DNA from: an uncultured SAR116 cluster alpha proteobacterium
Lineage (GTDB): Bacteria > Pseudomonadota > Alphaproteobacteria > Puniceispirillales > Marisalimonadaceae
Assembly: GCA_902530325.1 (NCBI GenBank)
Contig: CACAAB010000013.1
Coordinates: 1 to 38,044 of the forward strand
Reading direction: 5' to 3'
DNA length: 38,044 nucleotides
Positions within the stretch are counted from its first letter, which is position 1, and each line of letters begins with the position of its first letter. Of the stretch, positions 1-8,618 are shown in pieces. The position numbers and the translations under genes were made by a program. The notes below the pieces were generated by a model, which searched no databases, was not told the DNA's origin, and saw nothing but the letters and a program-made list of their open reading frames with translations.

Positions 1-29
1 AATTCAATAAATATTTTGAGAATGCTTTT

Positions 30-1136
30 ATGATATTAACATGGTACATCTTTAAACAGACATTTAACAATGTTTTTATTTCCACTTGTGTTCTAGTAGG
101 AATTATATGGCTCAGTCAATCCTTTAAAAGTATTAAATTAATTATAAACAAGGGGGCTGGCCTTTCTGATTTTTTTATTTTATCTCTATACAGCTTTCCT
201 AGTTGGCTTCTAATAGCCATACCATTTGGCACTTTTGCAGGATGTATGATTTCTTATTTAAAACTTCAAAATGATAAAGAAATTTTAGTTATGAAATCAG
301 CTGGTATAAGTCCTTTAACATTAAGCAGACCTGCTTTATTAATAGCTATAATTGCGTCTATAATTTTATTTACAATTTCTCATTTTATAATGCCAAAAAC
401 CTATAAAAATTTTAAGATTTTACAAAATGAAATAAGAAATAGTTCTCAAAATTTAGTTATTAAGGATAATATCTTTATAGATATTAACAAAAATCAAACA
501 ATTTTCATTAGTAGTTTAAGTGAAAATAATGTGTTAGAAGAAATTTTCATACAAGATAGAAGTGACAATAATTATGTTGTAGAATTTTTTTCAAAAAAAG
601 GATATCTCATTTTTAAAGATAGTATAATTTTAAAAATGAAGGACGGAACAAGGGTTTCAACTGATTTAAAAGGAAATTCTACTATATTAAATTTTAAAAG
701 CTATGATATTGAAATAAAGCAAGAAAAAAAAGTAGAAATTGGATCTAGGGTAATTGAGTACAATGAATATAATTTTTTTGAATTATTGAAAAAATCTAAA
801 AATGCTGGGAAAAATAAAGGAAAATTATTAGCAGAAGCACATAGCAGGAATACAATTATACTAATGCCATTAGTGTTTTCTTTTATTGTTATGTTAACTT
901 TACTAAAAGATAATTTTTCAAGAATTTTTTCAATTTATAAAAAAACAACTGGAATTGGACTTCTTGTTATTATCCAAAGTTTGGTTTTAATAATTAAGAA
1001 TGCTGTTCATTCTAATATTTTATTTTTACCCTTAATGTATATTTTTCCAATATTAATATTAATTGGATGTATAATTTTTCTTCATAAACAAAATAAATTT
1101 CATTATTTTTCATTATTTTCTAAGAAGTTATCATGA
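30..1136 (+). CDS. lptF: LPS export ABC transporter permease LptF
   Basis: Inner-membrane permease of the LptB2FGC complex, which extracts lipopolysaccharide from the inner membrane and feeds it to the periplasmic bridge. The 368-residue length and layout fit the YjgP/YjgQ family: transmembrane segments near residues 10-30, 50-75 and 100-120, a beta-rich periplasmic domain around 125-255, then three C-terminal helices near 275-365. The early motif with Pro-Phe-Gly-Thr (about 65-68), followed by 'ILVMKSAGIS', is typical of LptF/G. The ATG at 30 is the only workable start near the left edge, because an ATG at 22 runs into a stop at once. It overlaps lptG by 4 bp (ATGA), implying coupled translation. 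LptF is told from LptG by position and general resemblance, so the letter assignment is slightly less certain than the family. Confidence 0.9.
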   Translation: MILTWYIFKQTFNNVFISTCVLVGIIWLSQSFKSIKLIINKGAGLSDFFILSLYSFPSWLLIAIPFGTFAGCMISYLKLQNDKEILVMKSAGISPLTLSRPALLIAIIASIILFTISHFIMPKTYKNFKILQNEIRNSSQNLVIKDNIFIDINKNQTIFISSLSENNVLEEIFIQDRSDNNYVVEFFSKKGYLIFKDSIILKMKDGTRVSTDLKGNSTILNFKSYDIEIKQEKKVEIGSRVIEYNEYNFFELLKKSKNAGKNKGKLLAEAHSRNTIILMPLVFSFIVMLTLLKDNFSRIFSIYKKTTGIGLLVIIQSLVLIIKNAVHSNILFLPLMYIFPILILIGCIIFLHKQNKFHYFSLFSKKLS

Positions 1137-2293
1137 CATTATTAAAACTTATCAGACACCCATTAATCCTATACAAATATTTCACTAAAGATTTATTTAA
1201 ATTTTTTTTATTAACTTTATTTTTTTTAATAATTTTAATTTTCTTCATTGATTTAATTGAATTGTTTAGAAGATCTTCTAATAAGGTTGGGGTTAATCAC
1301 CTAACTAAGGCAAATTTTATTGATTTGATAAGTATGGCCTCATTAAAAATTGTTACAAATATCCAAAAACTTTTACCTTTTGCTGCTTTGATTGGTTCTA
1401 TTGCTTGTTTTAACCAATGGAGAAAAAAAAATTATTACATAATATCAAAATCTTCTGGAATATCTCTCTGGAAAATTCTTTCCCCAATTTTAGTTTCATT
1501 TTTTTTTGTCGGACTTTTCTCAATAATTATTTTAAATCCTTTTTCAACTCTCTTAAATAAAAAATATGAAAAATTAGAAACATTATTTTTTGGCAAGGCA
1601 AACTTACAAGAATTTTCCTTTGATACTAAAGGTTTTTGGATTAAGCAAGTATCTGAGAATAAATATTTAATAATTAATGCAAGTAAAATTGACGAAAAAA
1701 TAAATTCTTTGTTTAATTTAAATATTTTTGTTTATAATAAAGAAAGAGTTTTTGAAAAAAGAATAACTGCTAAAAAAGGAAGATTTACTAGCAAAAAATT
1801 AATTTTAGAAGACTTAAAATTAACAGATAGAAATTCTACAGTTTTAAATTTAAAAAAGTATGATTATTCCATCAACTTCGACTCCAGTAGATTAAACGTG
1901 GCAATTAAAAAACCTGATAAAATATTCTTATTTGACTACCCATATTACCTAATTAATATGAAAAAGTACGGTCTAAATATATCAAAACATCTTGTTCATT
2001 TTTTTAAGTTGATATGCCAACCAATCTTAATAATATCAATGATTTTACTTTCTGCGTCCTTAATGTTAAGGAGTTGTGAAAAAAAGGTTGAGGTTGGAAT
2101 TGTTTCACTTTCGCTTATAGTTGGTTTTAGTTTATACTTTGTTGGAGATTTTATTTTTGCATTAGGTTTTTCTGAAAAGATCCCTCCGCTACTTGCTGGG
2201 TTTGGTCCAACTTTAATTGGACTTTTTTCAGGTTGTTATTTAGTAAGCGACATAGACGAAATAAAAAGAATTAACAAAACAGGTACTTATTAA
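1133..2293 (+). CDS. lptG: LPS export ABC transporter permease LptG
   Basis: Second permease of the LPS extractor, pairing with LptF around the LptB ATPase. It has 386 residues, with a hydrophobic helix near 22-45, helices near 75-95 and 112-135, a periplasmic beta domain near 140-285, and three C-terminal helices (about 290-375). The sequence 'KSSGISLWKIL' near residue 105 matches the conserved cytoplasmic loop of the family. It starts inside the lptF stop codon and ends 3 bp before surA, so these genes form one transcript. In many Alphaproteobacteria the outer-membrane LPS translocon gene lptD lies between lptG and surA; here there is no room for it. No LptB or LptA is present in the window. 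Confidence 0.9.
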   Translation: MTLLKLIRHPLILYKYFTKDLFKFFLLTLFFLIILIFFIDLIELFRRSSNKVGVNHLTKANFIDLISMASLKIVTNIQKLLPFAALIGSIACFNQWRKKNYYIISKSSGISLWKILSPILVSFFFVGLFSIIILNPFSTLLNKKYEKLETLFFGKANLQEFSFDTKGFWIKQVSENKYLIINASKIDEKINSLFNLNIFVYNKERVFEKRITAKKGRFTSKKLILEDLKLTDRNSTVLNLKKYDYSINFDSSRLNVAIKKPDKIFLFDYPYYLINMKKYGLNISKHLVHFFKLICQPILIISMILLSASLMLRSCEKKVEVGIVSLSLIVGFSLYFVGDFIFALGFSEKIPPLLAGFGPTLIGLFSGCYLVSDIDEIKRINKTGTY

Positions 2294-2296
2294 AAG

Positions 2297-3556
2297 ATGA
2301 ATAAAAATTGTTTAAATTTAACATTATTTTTCTTTTTTATTGTACTATCCTTTTCAGTATATAAAAATGCTTTTGGAAAAGATAATTATATCGTTACAAT
2401 TGTAAACAAGATTCCTATTACTAAATTTGATATTATAAATAGAGCAAAGTTAATTTCACTCTCTATTGAAAAGGATGTTAATTTTAAAAATTTAGGAAGT
2501 TACTATAATCAATCTCTTAAAACTTTGATTAACGAAAAGATAATTTTCTCAGAGGGTAATAAAATTAATAAAGATTTAAGTTCTCTTGTTTCTAAACAAG
2601 CAAATCAATTACTTTTAAATGAATTTGAAAATTCAATAAAAAAATTAAAACAATTTATTGAAAAATATTCTATCCCAAAATCAGCTTTATTAGAAAAGCA
2701 TAAGGCTCAACTTATATGGGGAATTGTTCTAAAAAACAAATACAAATCCCAATTTCAGAAAATAGATAAAAATGTTTCTAAAACACTTGAGATAAACAAA
2801 AAAAAGCAAAGTGAAGACTTATATGACATAGCTGAAATTGTAATTGATAAAAATAATAATTCAAAACTCCTAGAAAAAATTAAATTTGCATTAAGAGATG
2901 GGATACGTTTTTCGGAAATTGCAAAACAAGTTTCAATAAGTAGTTCTTCAAAGTTTGGTGGTAAGATTGGATGGAAATCCTTTGATAATTTACCTGAATT
3001 TATTAAAAGACAAAAAAAGACAGTTAACGAAGGTGATATTTATAGTTTTATTGAAAAAGAAAAAATAAAATTAATTAAAATTTTAGTTAAAAGAAAAAGT
3101 GGAAAATTAAGTAAGAAAGAGAATAACATTACTCTTGCTCAAGTAAAGTTTCCAATCAATTTTCAAAAAAAAAATATAGCATACTCAAAAGTAAAAAAAA
3201 ATTTAAATACCCTGTTCTCAAAAAATAAGAATTGCGAAGTCTTAAATTCTTTTCCAAAAGCAAACAATAAAGATATAAACTTAAAAATTATAAGATCTAG
3301 AATTGCTGATTTAAATCCAAAAATTCAAAATGTTTTAAAAAATGTTGATTTTTTTAGTGTATCTCAACCAATTTTTTATGGAAATAATGGATATGCCTTT
3401 ATAAAATGTGAAATTGAAAAAGCAAAGTTAGATAAAATTGATTATAAAAAAATTAAAAATTCAACCATGAATAAATATTTTTTAATATATAGTGAAAAAC
3501 TTTTAAAACGTCTTAATAAAGAAGCTAATATTAAAATTATTGAAAAAATAAAATGA
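2297..3556 (+). CDS. surA: Periplasmic chaperone / peptidyl-prolyl isomerase SurA
   Basis: Periplasmic chaperone that guides unfolded outer-membrane proteins to the BAM machinery. An N-terminal signal peptide (hydrophobic about 8-25, cleavage likely near Ala-Phe-Gly at 25-27) is followed by the SurA N-terminal helical domain. This includes 'IVTIVNKIPITKFDI', equivalent to the family's 'VNdevIt..dv' opening, and a Leu-rich 'LINEKI' motif. One recognisable parvulin domain lies around 177-265, with 'FGGKIGWKSFDNLPEFI' matching the conserved GG-x-LGW region. A second, degenerate domain seems to occupy about 275-375. The protein is very Lys/Asn-rich, in line with the AT-rich genome. It follows lptG by 3 bp and overlaps pdxA by 4 bp. 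The pdxA-rsmA context supports SurA over a generic parvulin. Confidence 0.88.
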   Translation: MNKNCLNLTLFFFFIVLSFSVYKNAFGKDNYIVTIVNKIPITKFDIINRAKLISLSIEKDVNFKNLGSYYNQSLKTLINEKIIFSEGNKINKDLSSLVSKQANQLLLNEFENSIKKLKQFIEKYSIPKSALLEKHKAQLIWGIVLKNKYKSQFQKIDKNVSKTLEINKKKQSEDLYDIAEIVIDKNNNSKLLEKIKFALRDGIRFSEIAKQVSISSSSKFGGKIGWKSFDNLPEFIKRQKKTVNEGDIYSFIEKEKIKLIKILVKRKSGKLSKKENNITLAQVKFPINFQKKNIAYSKVKKNLNTLFSKNKNCEVLNSFPKANNKDINLKIIRSRIADLNPKIQNVLKNVDFFSVSQPIFYGNNGYAFIKCEIEKAKLDKIDYKKIKNSTMNKYFLIYSEKLLKRLNKEANIKIIEKIK

Positions 3557-4566
3557 TTTTGCCTAGAAAAGTTATATTAATAACGGCAGGTGATCCAGCT
3601 AGCATCGCTACAGAAATAACAATTAAGGCTATTGAAACAGGTGAAATTAATGAAAATGTAAATGCTATAGTAGTAACTGACCCGACTTTAGTAGAGCAAT
3701 GTAAAACTCAGATAGGAAGTAATATAAAAGTTCATCTGCTAGAAGATAATATTAATTTTAGTGACTACAAGCATAATTATCTAAACATTATTCCAATAAA
3801 ACTAAAGAACAAAATTAAATTTGGAAGTCCAGACGTTAAAAACTTTTCATTTGTAAAATCTTCAATAATGATTGCAACAAATTTATCGATGAATAGTATT
3901 GCTGAAGCAATTGTAACAAATCCTATTAATAAAAATATCATGCATAGATCAGGATTTAATTTTCAGGGCCACACAGATTTCTTATCGTCGCTATCATTTA
4001 AAAAAAAGAACCCTGTTATGATGTTAGTATCTAAAGAATTAAAAACTTTACCTTTAACTATTCATGTACCTTTAAAAAAGGTTGCAAAATTGATAACAAA
4101 GGAACTTATTTTTACTAAAGTTAAAGTTGCAGTAGAGGATCTTAAAACTTTTTTTGCAATAAAAAAACCCAGTATAATTGTAACAGGTTTAAACCCACAT
4201 GCAGGGGAAAATGGTGATTTTGGTGATGAAGAGATAAAAGTAATCAAACCAGCAATTAATGAATTAAAAAAACTCAAAAATATTTCTATATCTGGACCAA
4301 TTTCTGCTGATACAGCTTTTTCATCAAGCAAAAGAATTAATTATGACTTAGCTGTATGTATGTACCATGATCAGGCACTTATACCAATTAAGACTCTTGA
4401 TTTTTATAATGGAGTAAACGTCACATTAGGATTGGACTTTATAAGAACTTCACCTGATCATGGTACTGGTAATGATATAGCTGGAAAAAATTTAGCCGAT
4501 CCAAAGAGTTTGATCTCAGCAATTAATCTCGCTTACGAAATGAGTTTAAATAAAAATAATGGGTGA
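3553..4566 (+). CDS. pdxA: 4-hydroxythreonine-4-phosphate dehydrogenase PdxA
   Basis: NAD-dependent cytoplasmic enzyme of pyridoxal 5'-phosphate synthesis that oxidises 4-phosphohydroxy-L-threonine. At 337 residues it has normal length. The three metal-ligand histidines of the family are present: His171 (in 'HVPL'), His216 ('NPHAGE') and His272 ('YHDQ'). Also visible are 'GHTDFLS' at 139-145, 'SADTAF' at 251-256 and the C-terminal 'TSPDHGTGNDIAG'. The N-terminal motif usually written GDPAGIGPE reads Gly-Asp-Pro-Ala-Ser-Ile-Ala-Thr-Glu at 13-21, losing two glycines and a proline. The metal site and the rest of the fold motifs are intact, so it is probably functional. It overlaps surA by 4 bp and rsmA by 8 bp. 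Confidence 0.93.
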   Translation: MILPRKVILITAGDPASIATEITIKAIETGEINENVNAIVVTDPTLVEQCKTQIGSNIKVHLLEDNINFSDYKHNYLNIIPIKLKNKIKFGSPDVKNFSFVKSSIMIATNLSMNSIAEAIVTNPINKNIMHRSGFNFQGHTDFLSSLSFKKKNPVMMLVSKELKTLPLTIHVPLKKVAKLITKELIFTKVKVAVEDLKTFFAIKKPSIIVTGLNPHAGENGDFGDEEIKVIKPAINELKKLKNISISGPISADTAFSSSKRINYDLAVCMYHDQALIPIKTLDFYNGVNVTLGLDFIRTSPDHGTGNDIAGKNLADPKSLISAINLAYEMSLNKNNG

Positions 4567-5377
4567 CAAGGATAAACATTTACCAGATATTCAGCAAACT
4601 TTAAAAAAACATAATTTCAAAATTAATAGAGCTCTTGGTCAAAATTTTTTGTTCGATTTAAATATAACCGACAAAATTGTTAGACATTCAAAATCAATTG
4701 CTTCGACTGTAATAGAAATTGGTCCTGGTGCTGGAAGCTTAACAAGGTCTATTTTAAAAAATAAGACGGCTGTTGTGTATGCAATAGATAAAGATATAAG
4801 ATCTAAAGAAATGCTGTCTGATCTAAAACTAATGTATCAAGATAGACTTAAAATAATTATTGATGATGCTTTATCTTTTCCTATTTGGGAATTAGGCGAA
4901 GCGCCTAGACAGGTGATAGCTAATCTTCCATATAACGTAGGAACAAAAATGTTAATTAATTGGTTAAAACATATCAAAAAATTTGATTTACTAACACTAA
5001 TGTTTCAAAAAGAGGTAGCTGATAGAATCACTGCAAAACCTGGTTCAAAAAATTATGGAAGATTATCAATATTAACAAATTGGTTAACACATAGCTCAAA
5101 ATTATTTGATGTTCCTAGTGAAGCATTTATTCCCAAACCAAAGGTAAGATCTACAATTATCCAATTAAAACCACTTTCTAAACCACTTTATGACGTTCCG
5201 TTTAACTCGTTAGAAAAGTTAACTCATCTTGCTTTTAGTCAAAAAAGAAAAATGCTCAAAAGTAGTTTAAAGAAAATTAATGGTGAAAAAATTTTAAAAG
5301 AATTAAATATTTCATCAAACCTTAGACCAGAAAATTTGTCTGTAATTGAATTTTGTAAAATTGCTAAATTCTTATGA
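4559..5377 (+). CDS. rsmA: 16S rRNA dimethyladenosine transferase RsmA (KsgA)
   Basis: S-adenosylmethionine-dependent enzyme that dimethylates two adjacent adenosines in the 3'-terminal hairpin of 16S rRNA during small-subunit maturation. It has 272 residues. The opening 'ALGQNFLFD' (25-33) is the family hallmark, 'IEIGPGAGSLT' (52-62) is the SAM-binding glycine loop, and 'NLPYNV' (122-127) is the catalytic Asn-Leu-Pro-Tyr motif. The C-terminal helical domain contains 'FSQKRKMLKSSL', also typical. The start lies 8 bp inside pdxA, giving translational coupling. It is the last gene of the plus-strand operon and converges on gmk with only 19 bp between the stop codons. No terminator hairpin is visible there. 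Confidence 0.96.
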   Translation: MGDKDKHLPDIQQTLKKHNFKINRALGQNFLFDLNITDKIVRHSKSIASTVIEIGPGAGSLTRSILKNKTAVVYAIDKDIRSKEMLSDLKLMYQDRLKIIIDDALSFPIWELGEAPRQVIANLPYNVGTKMLINWLKHIKKFDLLTLMFQKEVADRITAKPGSKNYGRLSILTNWLTHSSKLFDVPSEAFIPKPKVRSTIIQLKPLSKPLYDVPFNSLEKLTHLAFSQKRKMLKSSLKKINGEKILKELNISSNLRPENLSVIEFCKIAKFL

Positions 5378-5396
5378 AATTTGATGCTATCTAATT

Positions 5397-6023
5397 TTAA
5401 AGTAATATTTCCAAAGTTTTTCTTAGTTTAAGTTGTCTATGTCTTCTAAGTCTTTCAGAAAATAAAATTGATTTAATTTGATTAACGACATCTTGTATCT
5501 GGTCATTTACCAATACAAAATCATATTCTTTGTAATGACTTATTTCTTCTTTAGCTTCGGACATTCTTTTCAAAAAATTCTCTTCATTTTCACTTGCCCT
5601 TTTACCAAGCCTGTATTCAAGCTCTTTGATAGAAGGAGGCAAAATAAAAATCTTAACAATGTCATCTGGTAAATGATTTTTTATTTGTCTTGTTCCTTGC
5701 CAATCAATATCGACAATTACATCAATCCCATTATTTATTTTTGAAATGACCTCATGTTTCAGAGTACCATAAAAACAACCAAAAACATTTGCATGCTCTA
5801 AAAACTCATTTTGTTTAATTAGCTTACTAAATTCATCCTCATTTTTAAAAAAATAATCTTTACCTTCTATTTCATCTTTTCTTTTTTTACGTGTTGTCAC
5901 TGATACGGATAAATCTATATCTGTAACTTGATCAATTATTTTCTTACAAATAGTAGTTTTGCCAGCTCCGGAAGGAGAAGAAATAACAAGCACTAAACCT
6001 TTGTTGTTAACATTAGACATCAT
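5397..6023 (-). CDS. gmk: Guanylate kinase
   Basis: Phosphorylates GMP to GDP with ATP in purine nucleotide synthesis. It has 208 residues, the usual length. The P-loop 'SPSGAGKTT' lies near 16-24. The GMP-binding region contains 'VSVTTRKKRKDEIEGKDYFF' around 39-58 and 'DWQGTRQIK' near 107-115. The lid and C-terminal parts, including 'RMSEAKEEISHY', follow the family pattern. Two adjacent ATG codons (6023 and 6020) are both usable, preceded by AAGGA, and the first overlaps the mltG stop codon. It is the last gene of the fabD-to-gmk operon, an arrangement common in Alphaproteobacteria. Confidence 0.97.
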   Translation of the reverse strand: MMSNVNNKGLVLVISSPSGAGKTTICKKIIDQVTDIDLSVSVTTRKKRKDEIEGKDYFFKNEDEFSKLIKQNEFLEHANVFGCFYGTLKHEVISKINNGIDVIVDIDWQGTRQIKNHLPDDIVKIFILPPSIKELEYRLGKRASENEENFLKRMSEAKEEISHYKEYDFVLVNDQIQDVVNQIKSILFSERLRRHRQLKLRKTLEILL

Positions 6024-6979
6024 TTATCCTTATTTAAATAATTTTTCCATAATTCAATATTTTTCTTGTGTAAATTATATGTTTTTGAAAATCTATGTCT
6101 ACCGTCGCCGTCACTAACAAAAAAAAGGTAATCAGTCATTTTCAAGTTTTTGAGAGAATTTAGAGCATCTTCACCAGGATAAGATATCGGTGTGGGTGGC
6201 AAGCCATAAAATTTGTAGGTGTTATAGGGATTTTCAGATTTCAACATTTTCTTGGTAATTTTTTTACCGTTTACTTTGAACCCATATGCTAGTGTAACAT
6301 CAGATTGAAGTTTCATTTTATTTTTAAGACGATTAATAAAGACGCTAGCGACTAATTTACTATCATTAATATTACTGGACTCTTTTTGAATTATTGAACC
6401 TAATATCAATAATTGATCTTTATTTTTAAGAATGAAATCATTTGGTCTTTCTTTCCAAATAGTTTCTAAGAACCTTTCTTGAGCTTTCTTCATTTGCATT
6501 AAGAGTTTCTTTCTAGAATAACCAAATTTAAAAAAATATGTGTCCGGTTTGTATACACCTTCTTTTAAATTTTTAAATTCACCAGTTAAATAAGGATTTT
6601 CAATTAATTTTTTTTCAAGATCTCTTGCAGTTGATCCTTCAATGAGTGTAAAACTTCTAGTTATTGTTTTACCTTTTTGAAAAATTCTTTGTAAATCAAA
6701 AATAGACAAATTTTCTGGAATTAAGTATTCACCAGCTTTAGGAATAAAGGTATTATTATGAAGCAATGATGCTAATTTCCAATTAAAATAAGTAATGGCT
6801 ATATTTTTAGCTTGAAGTTCAGACAAAATCTGTTTTTGAGTTTTGTTTTTTTTCAAAAAATAATACGTTTCTTCATAAATAAGAATTTTATTTTTAATAT
6901 TATATATATAAACAAGTGATATTGAGGTAAGTAAAATAAATAATAAAAAAAATAGTACAGACTTTATTTTTAAACTCAA
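6020..6979 (-). CDS. mltG: Endolytic peptidoglycan transglycosylase MltG
   Basis: Inner-membrane-anchored lytic transglycosylase of the YceG family that cuts nascent glycan strands and is thought to set their length. It has 319 residues with one N-terminal transmembrane segment (about 6-27), a LysM-like region, and the catalytic domain. The catalytic glutamate is Glu200 in 'GSIIQKESS'. The conserved 'LQSDVTLAYG' and the Pro-Ile-Ser-x-Pro-Gly motif ('PISYPGEDAL') follow. It overlaps both neighbours by 4 bp (fabF upstream, gmk downstream). Its place directly after fabF is widely conserved and supports the call. Confidence 0.94.
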   Translation of the reverse strand: MSLKIKSVLFFLLFILLTSISLVYIYNIKNKILIYEETYYFLKKNKTQKQILSELQAKNIAITYFNWKLASLLHNNTFIPKAGEYLIPENLSIFDLQRIFQKGKTITRSFTLIEGSTARDLEKKLIENPYLTGEFKNLKEGVYKPDTYFFKFGYSRKKLLMQMKKAQERFLETIWKERPNDFILKNKDQLLILGSIIQKESSNINDSKLVASVFINRLKNKMKLQSDVTLAYGFKVNGKKITKKMLKSENPYNTYKFYGLPPTPISYPGEDALNSLKNLKMTDYLFFVSDGDGRHRFSKTYNLHKKNIELWKNYLNKDK

Positions 6980-8244
6980 TCTGAACTTCCAATCACTAGA
7001 CTTGCGTTTGTACCTCCAAACCCAAAGGAATTTGATAATACATTTTTAATTTTTCTATTTTTTGAATTTATCGGTACCAAGTCAAATCCCAAAGTTTCTT
7101 TATCAGGATTTAACAAATTATTTGTTGGAGGAGCGGTTTGATTAACAATTGATAATATAGAGTAAATGGCCTCTATTGCACCTGCAGCACCTAAAAGATG
7201 ACCTGTTGAAGATTTAGTTGAACTAATACTAATATTTTCTATATTTTTATTAAGCAGTCTCCCAATTGCTTTTAGTTCAATTATGTCTCCTAGCGGTGTG
7301 GAGGTTCCATGTGCATTGATGTAATCTAGATCTCCACTAACTAAATTAGCGTCCTTTATTGCTGACTCCATAGCCCTAAATCCACCATCCCCATTTTCAG
7401 CAGGTGCTGTGATATGATGTGCATCACCAGATAAACCATATCCTTTTATTTCAGCATATATTTTTGCACCTCTTCGAATGGCATGTTCTTTTTCCTCTAA
7501 AACTACAACTCCTGCACCTTCTCCCATTACAAAACCGTCTCTATCTTGATCCCAGGGTCTAGAACTGAGATATGGATCATTGTTGAAGTTTGTGCTGAGT
7601 GCTCTTGCAGCAGCAAAACCGGCCATCCCAATTCTACAACAAGCTGCTTCCGCTCCACCTGCTATCATAACATCTGCATCTCCATAACGAATTATTCTTG
7701 ATGCATCACCAATTGCATGAGCCCCAGTAGAGCAGGCAGTTACAACTGAATGATTAGGACCTTTAAAACCATATTTGATACTTACTTGTCCTGACAATAA
7801 GTTAATTAAAGCAGAAGGTATGAAAAAAGGGCTAACTTTTCTTGGACCTTTAGTATTTAGTATTTCTGTGGTTTCTGAAATAGTTTCCAAACCTCCTATA
7901 CCAGACCCAAGAATCACGCCAGTTCTATTTTTTTGATTTTCGTTAAGTGGTTTCCAACCTGAATCTTCTACGGCCTGAGTAGCAGAAATTAGTCCATATG
8001 CAATGAACCTATCAATCCTCTTGTATTCTCTTGGTTCTAACCAATCATCGATGTTTAATCCACCTTCGGGATCTTGATCTTTTGTAGGTATTTGACCAGC
8101 AATTTTACACGGTAAGTCTGAAACATCAAAGTCATTAATTTTGTTAATACCAACTGTACCTGACACAAGTCTTTTCCAATTAACATCAACACCTAGACCA
8201 AGCGGTGTCAACAGACCTAACCCAGTAACCACAACTCGACGCAT
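6976..8244 (-). CDS. fabF: 3-oxoacyl-ACP synthase II FabF
   Basis: Condensing enzyme that extends acyl-ACP with malonyl-ACP in type II fatty acid synthesis. It has 422 residues. The nucleophile is Cys171 in 'VVTACSTGAHAIG', and the two catalytic histidines are in 'NAHGTSTPLGD' (about 310) and 'KSSTGHLLGAAG' (about 347). The C-terminal 'SNSFGFGGTNASLV' is typical of FabF rather than FabH. It lies 41 bp downstream of acpP and overlaps mltG by 4 bp. A GGAGT sequence just before the ATG provides a ribosome binding site. Confidence 0.98.
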   Translation of the reverse strand: MRRVVVTGLGLLTPLGLGVDVNWKRLVSGTVGINKINDFDVSDLPCKIAGQIPTKDQDPEGGLNIDDWLEPREYKRIDRFIAYGLISATQAVEDSGWKPLNENQKNRTGVILGSGIGGLETISETTEILNTKGPRKVSPFFIPSALINLLSGQVSIKYGFKGPNHSVVTACSTGAHAIGDASRIIRYGDADVMIAGGAEAACCRIGMAGFAAARALSTNFNNDPYLSSRPWDQDRDGFVMGEGAGVVVLEEKEHAIRRGAKIYAEIKGYGLSGDAHHITAPAENGDGGFRAMESAIKDANLVSGDLDYINAHGTSTPLGDIIELKAIGRLLNKNIENISISSTKSSTGHLLGAAGAIEAIYSILSIVNQTAPPTNNLLNPDKETLGFDLVPINSKNRKIKNVLSNSFGFGGTNASLVIGSSD

Positions 8245-8285
8245 AAATGACTCCTAATTATAACTCGAGCAACTTCTTGGATATT

Positions 8286-8519
8286 TTAACTATTCGTTGA
8301 TATAAAGTCTATTGCATCTTTGACGGTTTGAATTTTTTCAGCAGCATCATCCGGAATTTCGCATTCAAATTCTTCTTCAAAAGCCATTACTAATTCTACA
8401 GTGTCTAGGCTATCTGCACCTAAATCATCTATAAAACTAGCACTATCAACCACCTTAGATTCTTCTACACCTAAGTGTTCAACTACAATTTTTGTAACTC
8501 TGCCAGCTATATCACTCAT
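8286..8519 (-). CDS. acpP: Acyl carrier protein
   Basis: Small acidic carrier that holds growing acyl chains on a phosphopantetheine arm. It has 77 residues, the standard length, with the attachment serine at position 37 in '[11 protein letters not shown]' and the usual acidic helix II, '[17 protein letters not shown]'. A strong ribosome binding site (AAGGGG) lies 6 bases before the ATG. The 99 bp spacer between fabG and acpP is the longest in this operon and probably carries an extra promoter, since acpP is usually made in excess. I see no near-consensus -35/-10 pair there, so this stays an inference. Confidence 0.99.
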   Translation of the reverse strand: MSDIAGRVTKIVVEHLGVEESKVVDSASFIDDLGADSLDTVELVMAFEEEFECEIPDDAAEKIQTVKDAIDFISTNS

Positions 8520-8618
8520 TAAAATACCCCTTAAGTCAATATGAAAATTAATTTGAATTCGAGTAACATAAATATGTAATCATGCCAAGTATATTATGAA
8601 CTCATATAAAAAAATAAT

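Noticed and set aside
4062..4331. 89-codon open frame opposite pdxA
   Set aside because: It is antisense to conserved pdxA sequence containing the metal ligands; no ribosome binding site or family resemblance.
5378..5396. Terminator between convergent rsmA and gmk
   Set aside because: The 19 bp has no inverted repeat with a T-run. The same is true of the 11 bp between the SDR gene and the PDZ-like gene (20158-20168).
8520..8618. Sigma-54-like TTGGCATG sequence upstream of acpP
   Set aside because: It has a -24-like TGGCA, but ten bases after GG the sequence is TA rather than GC, so the -12 element is absent.
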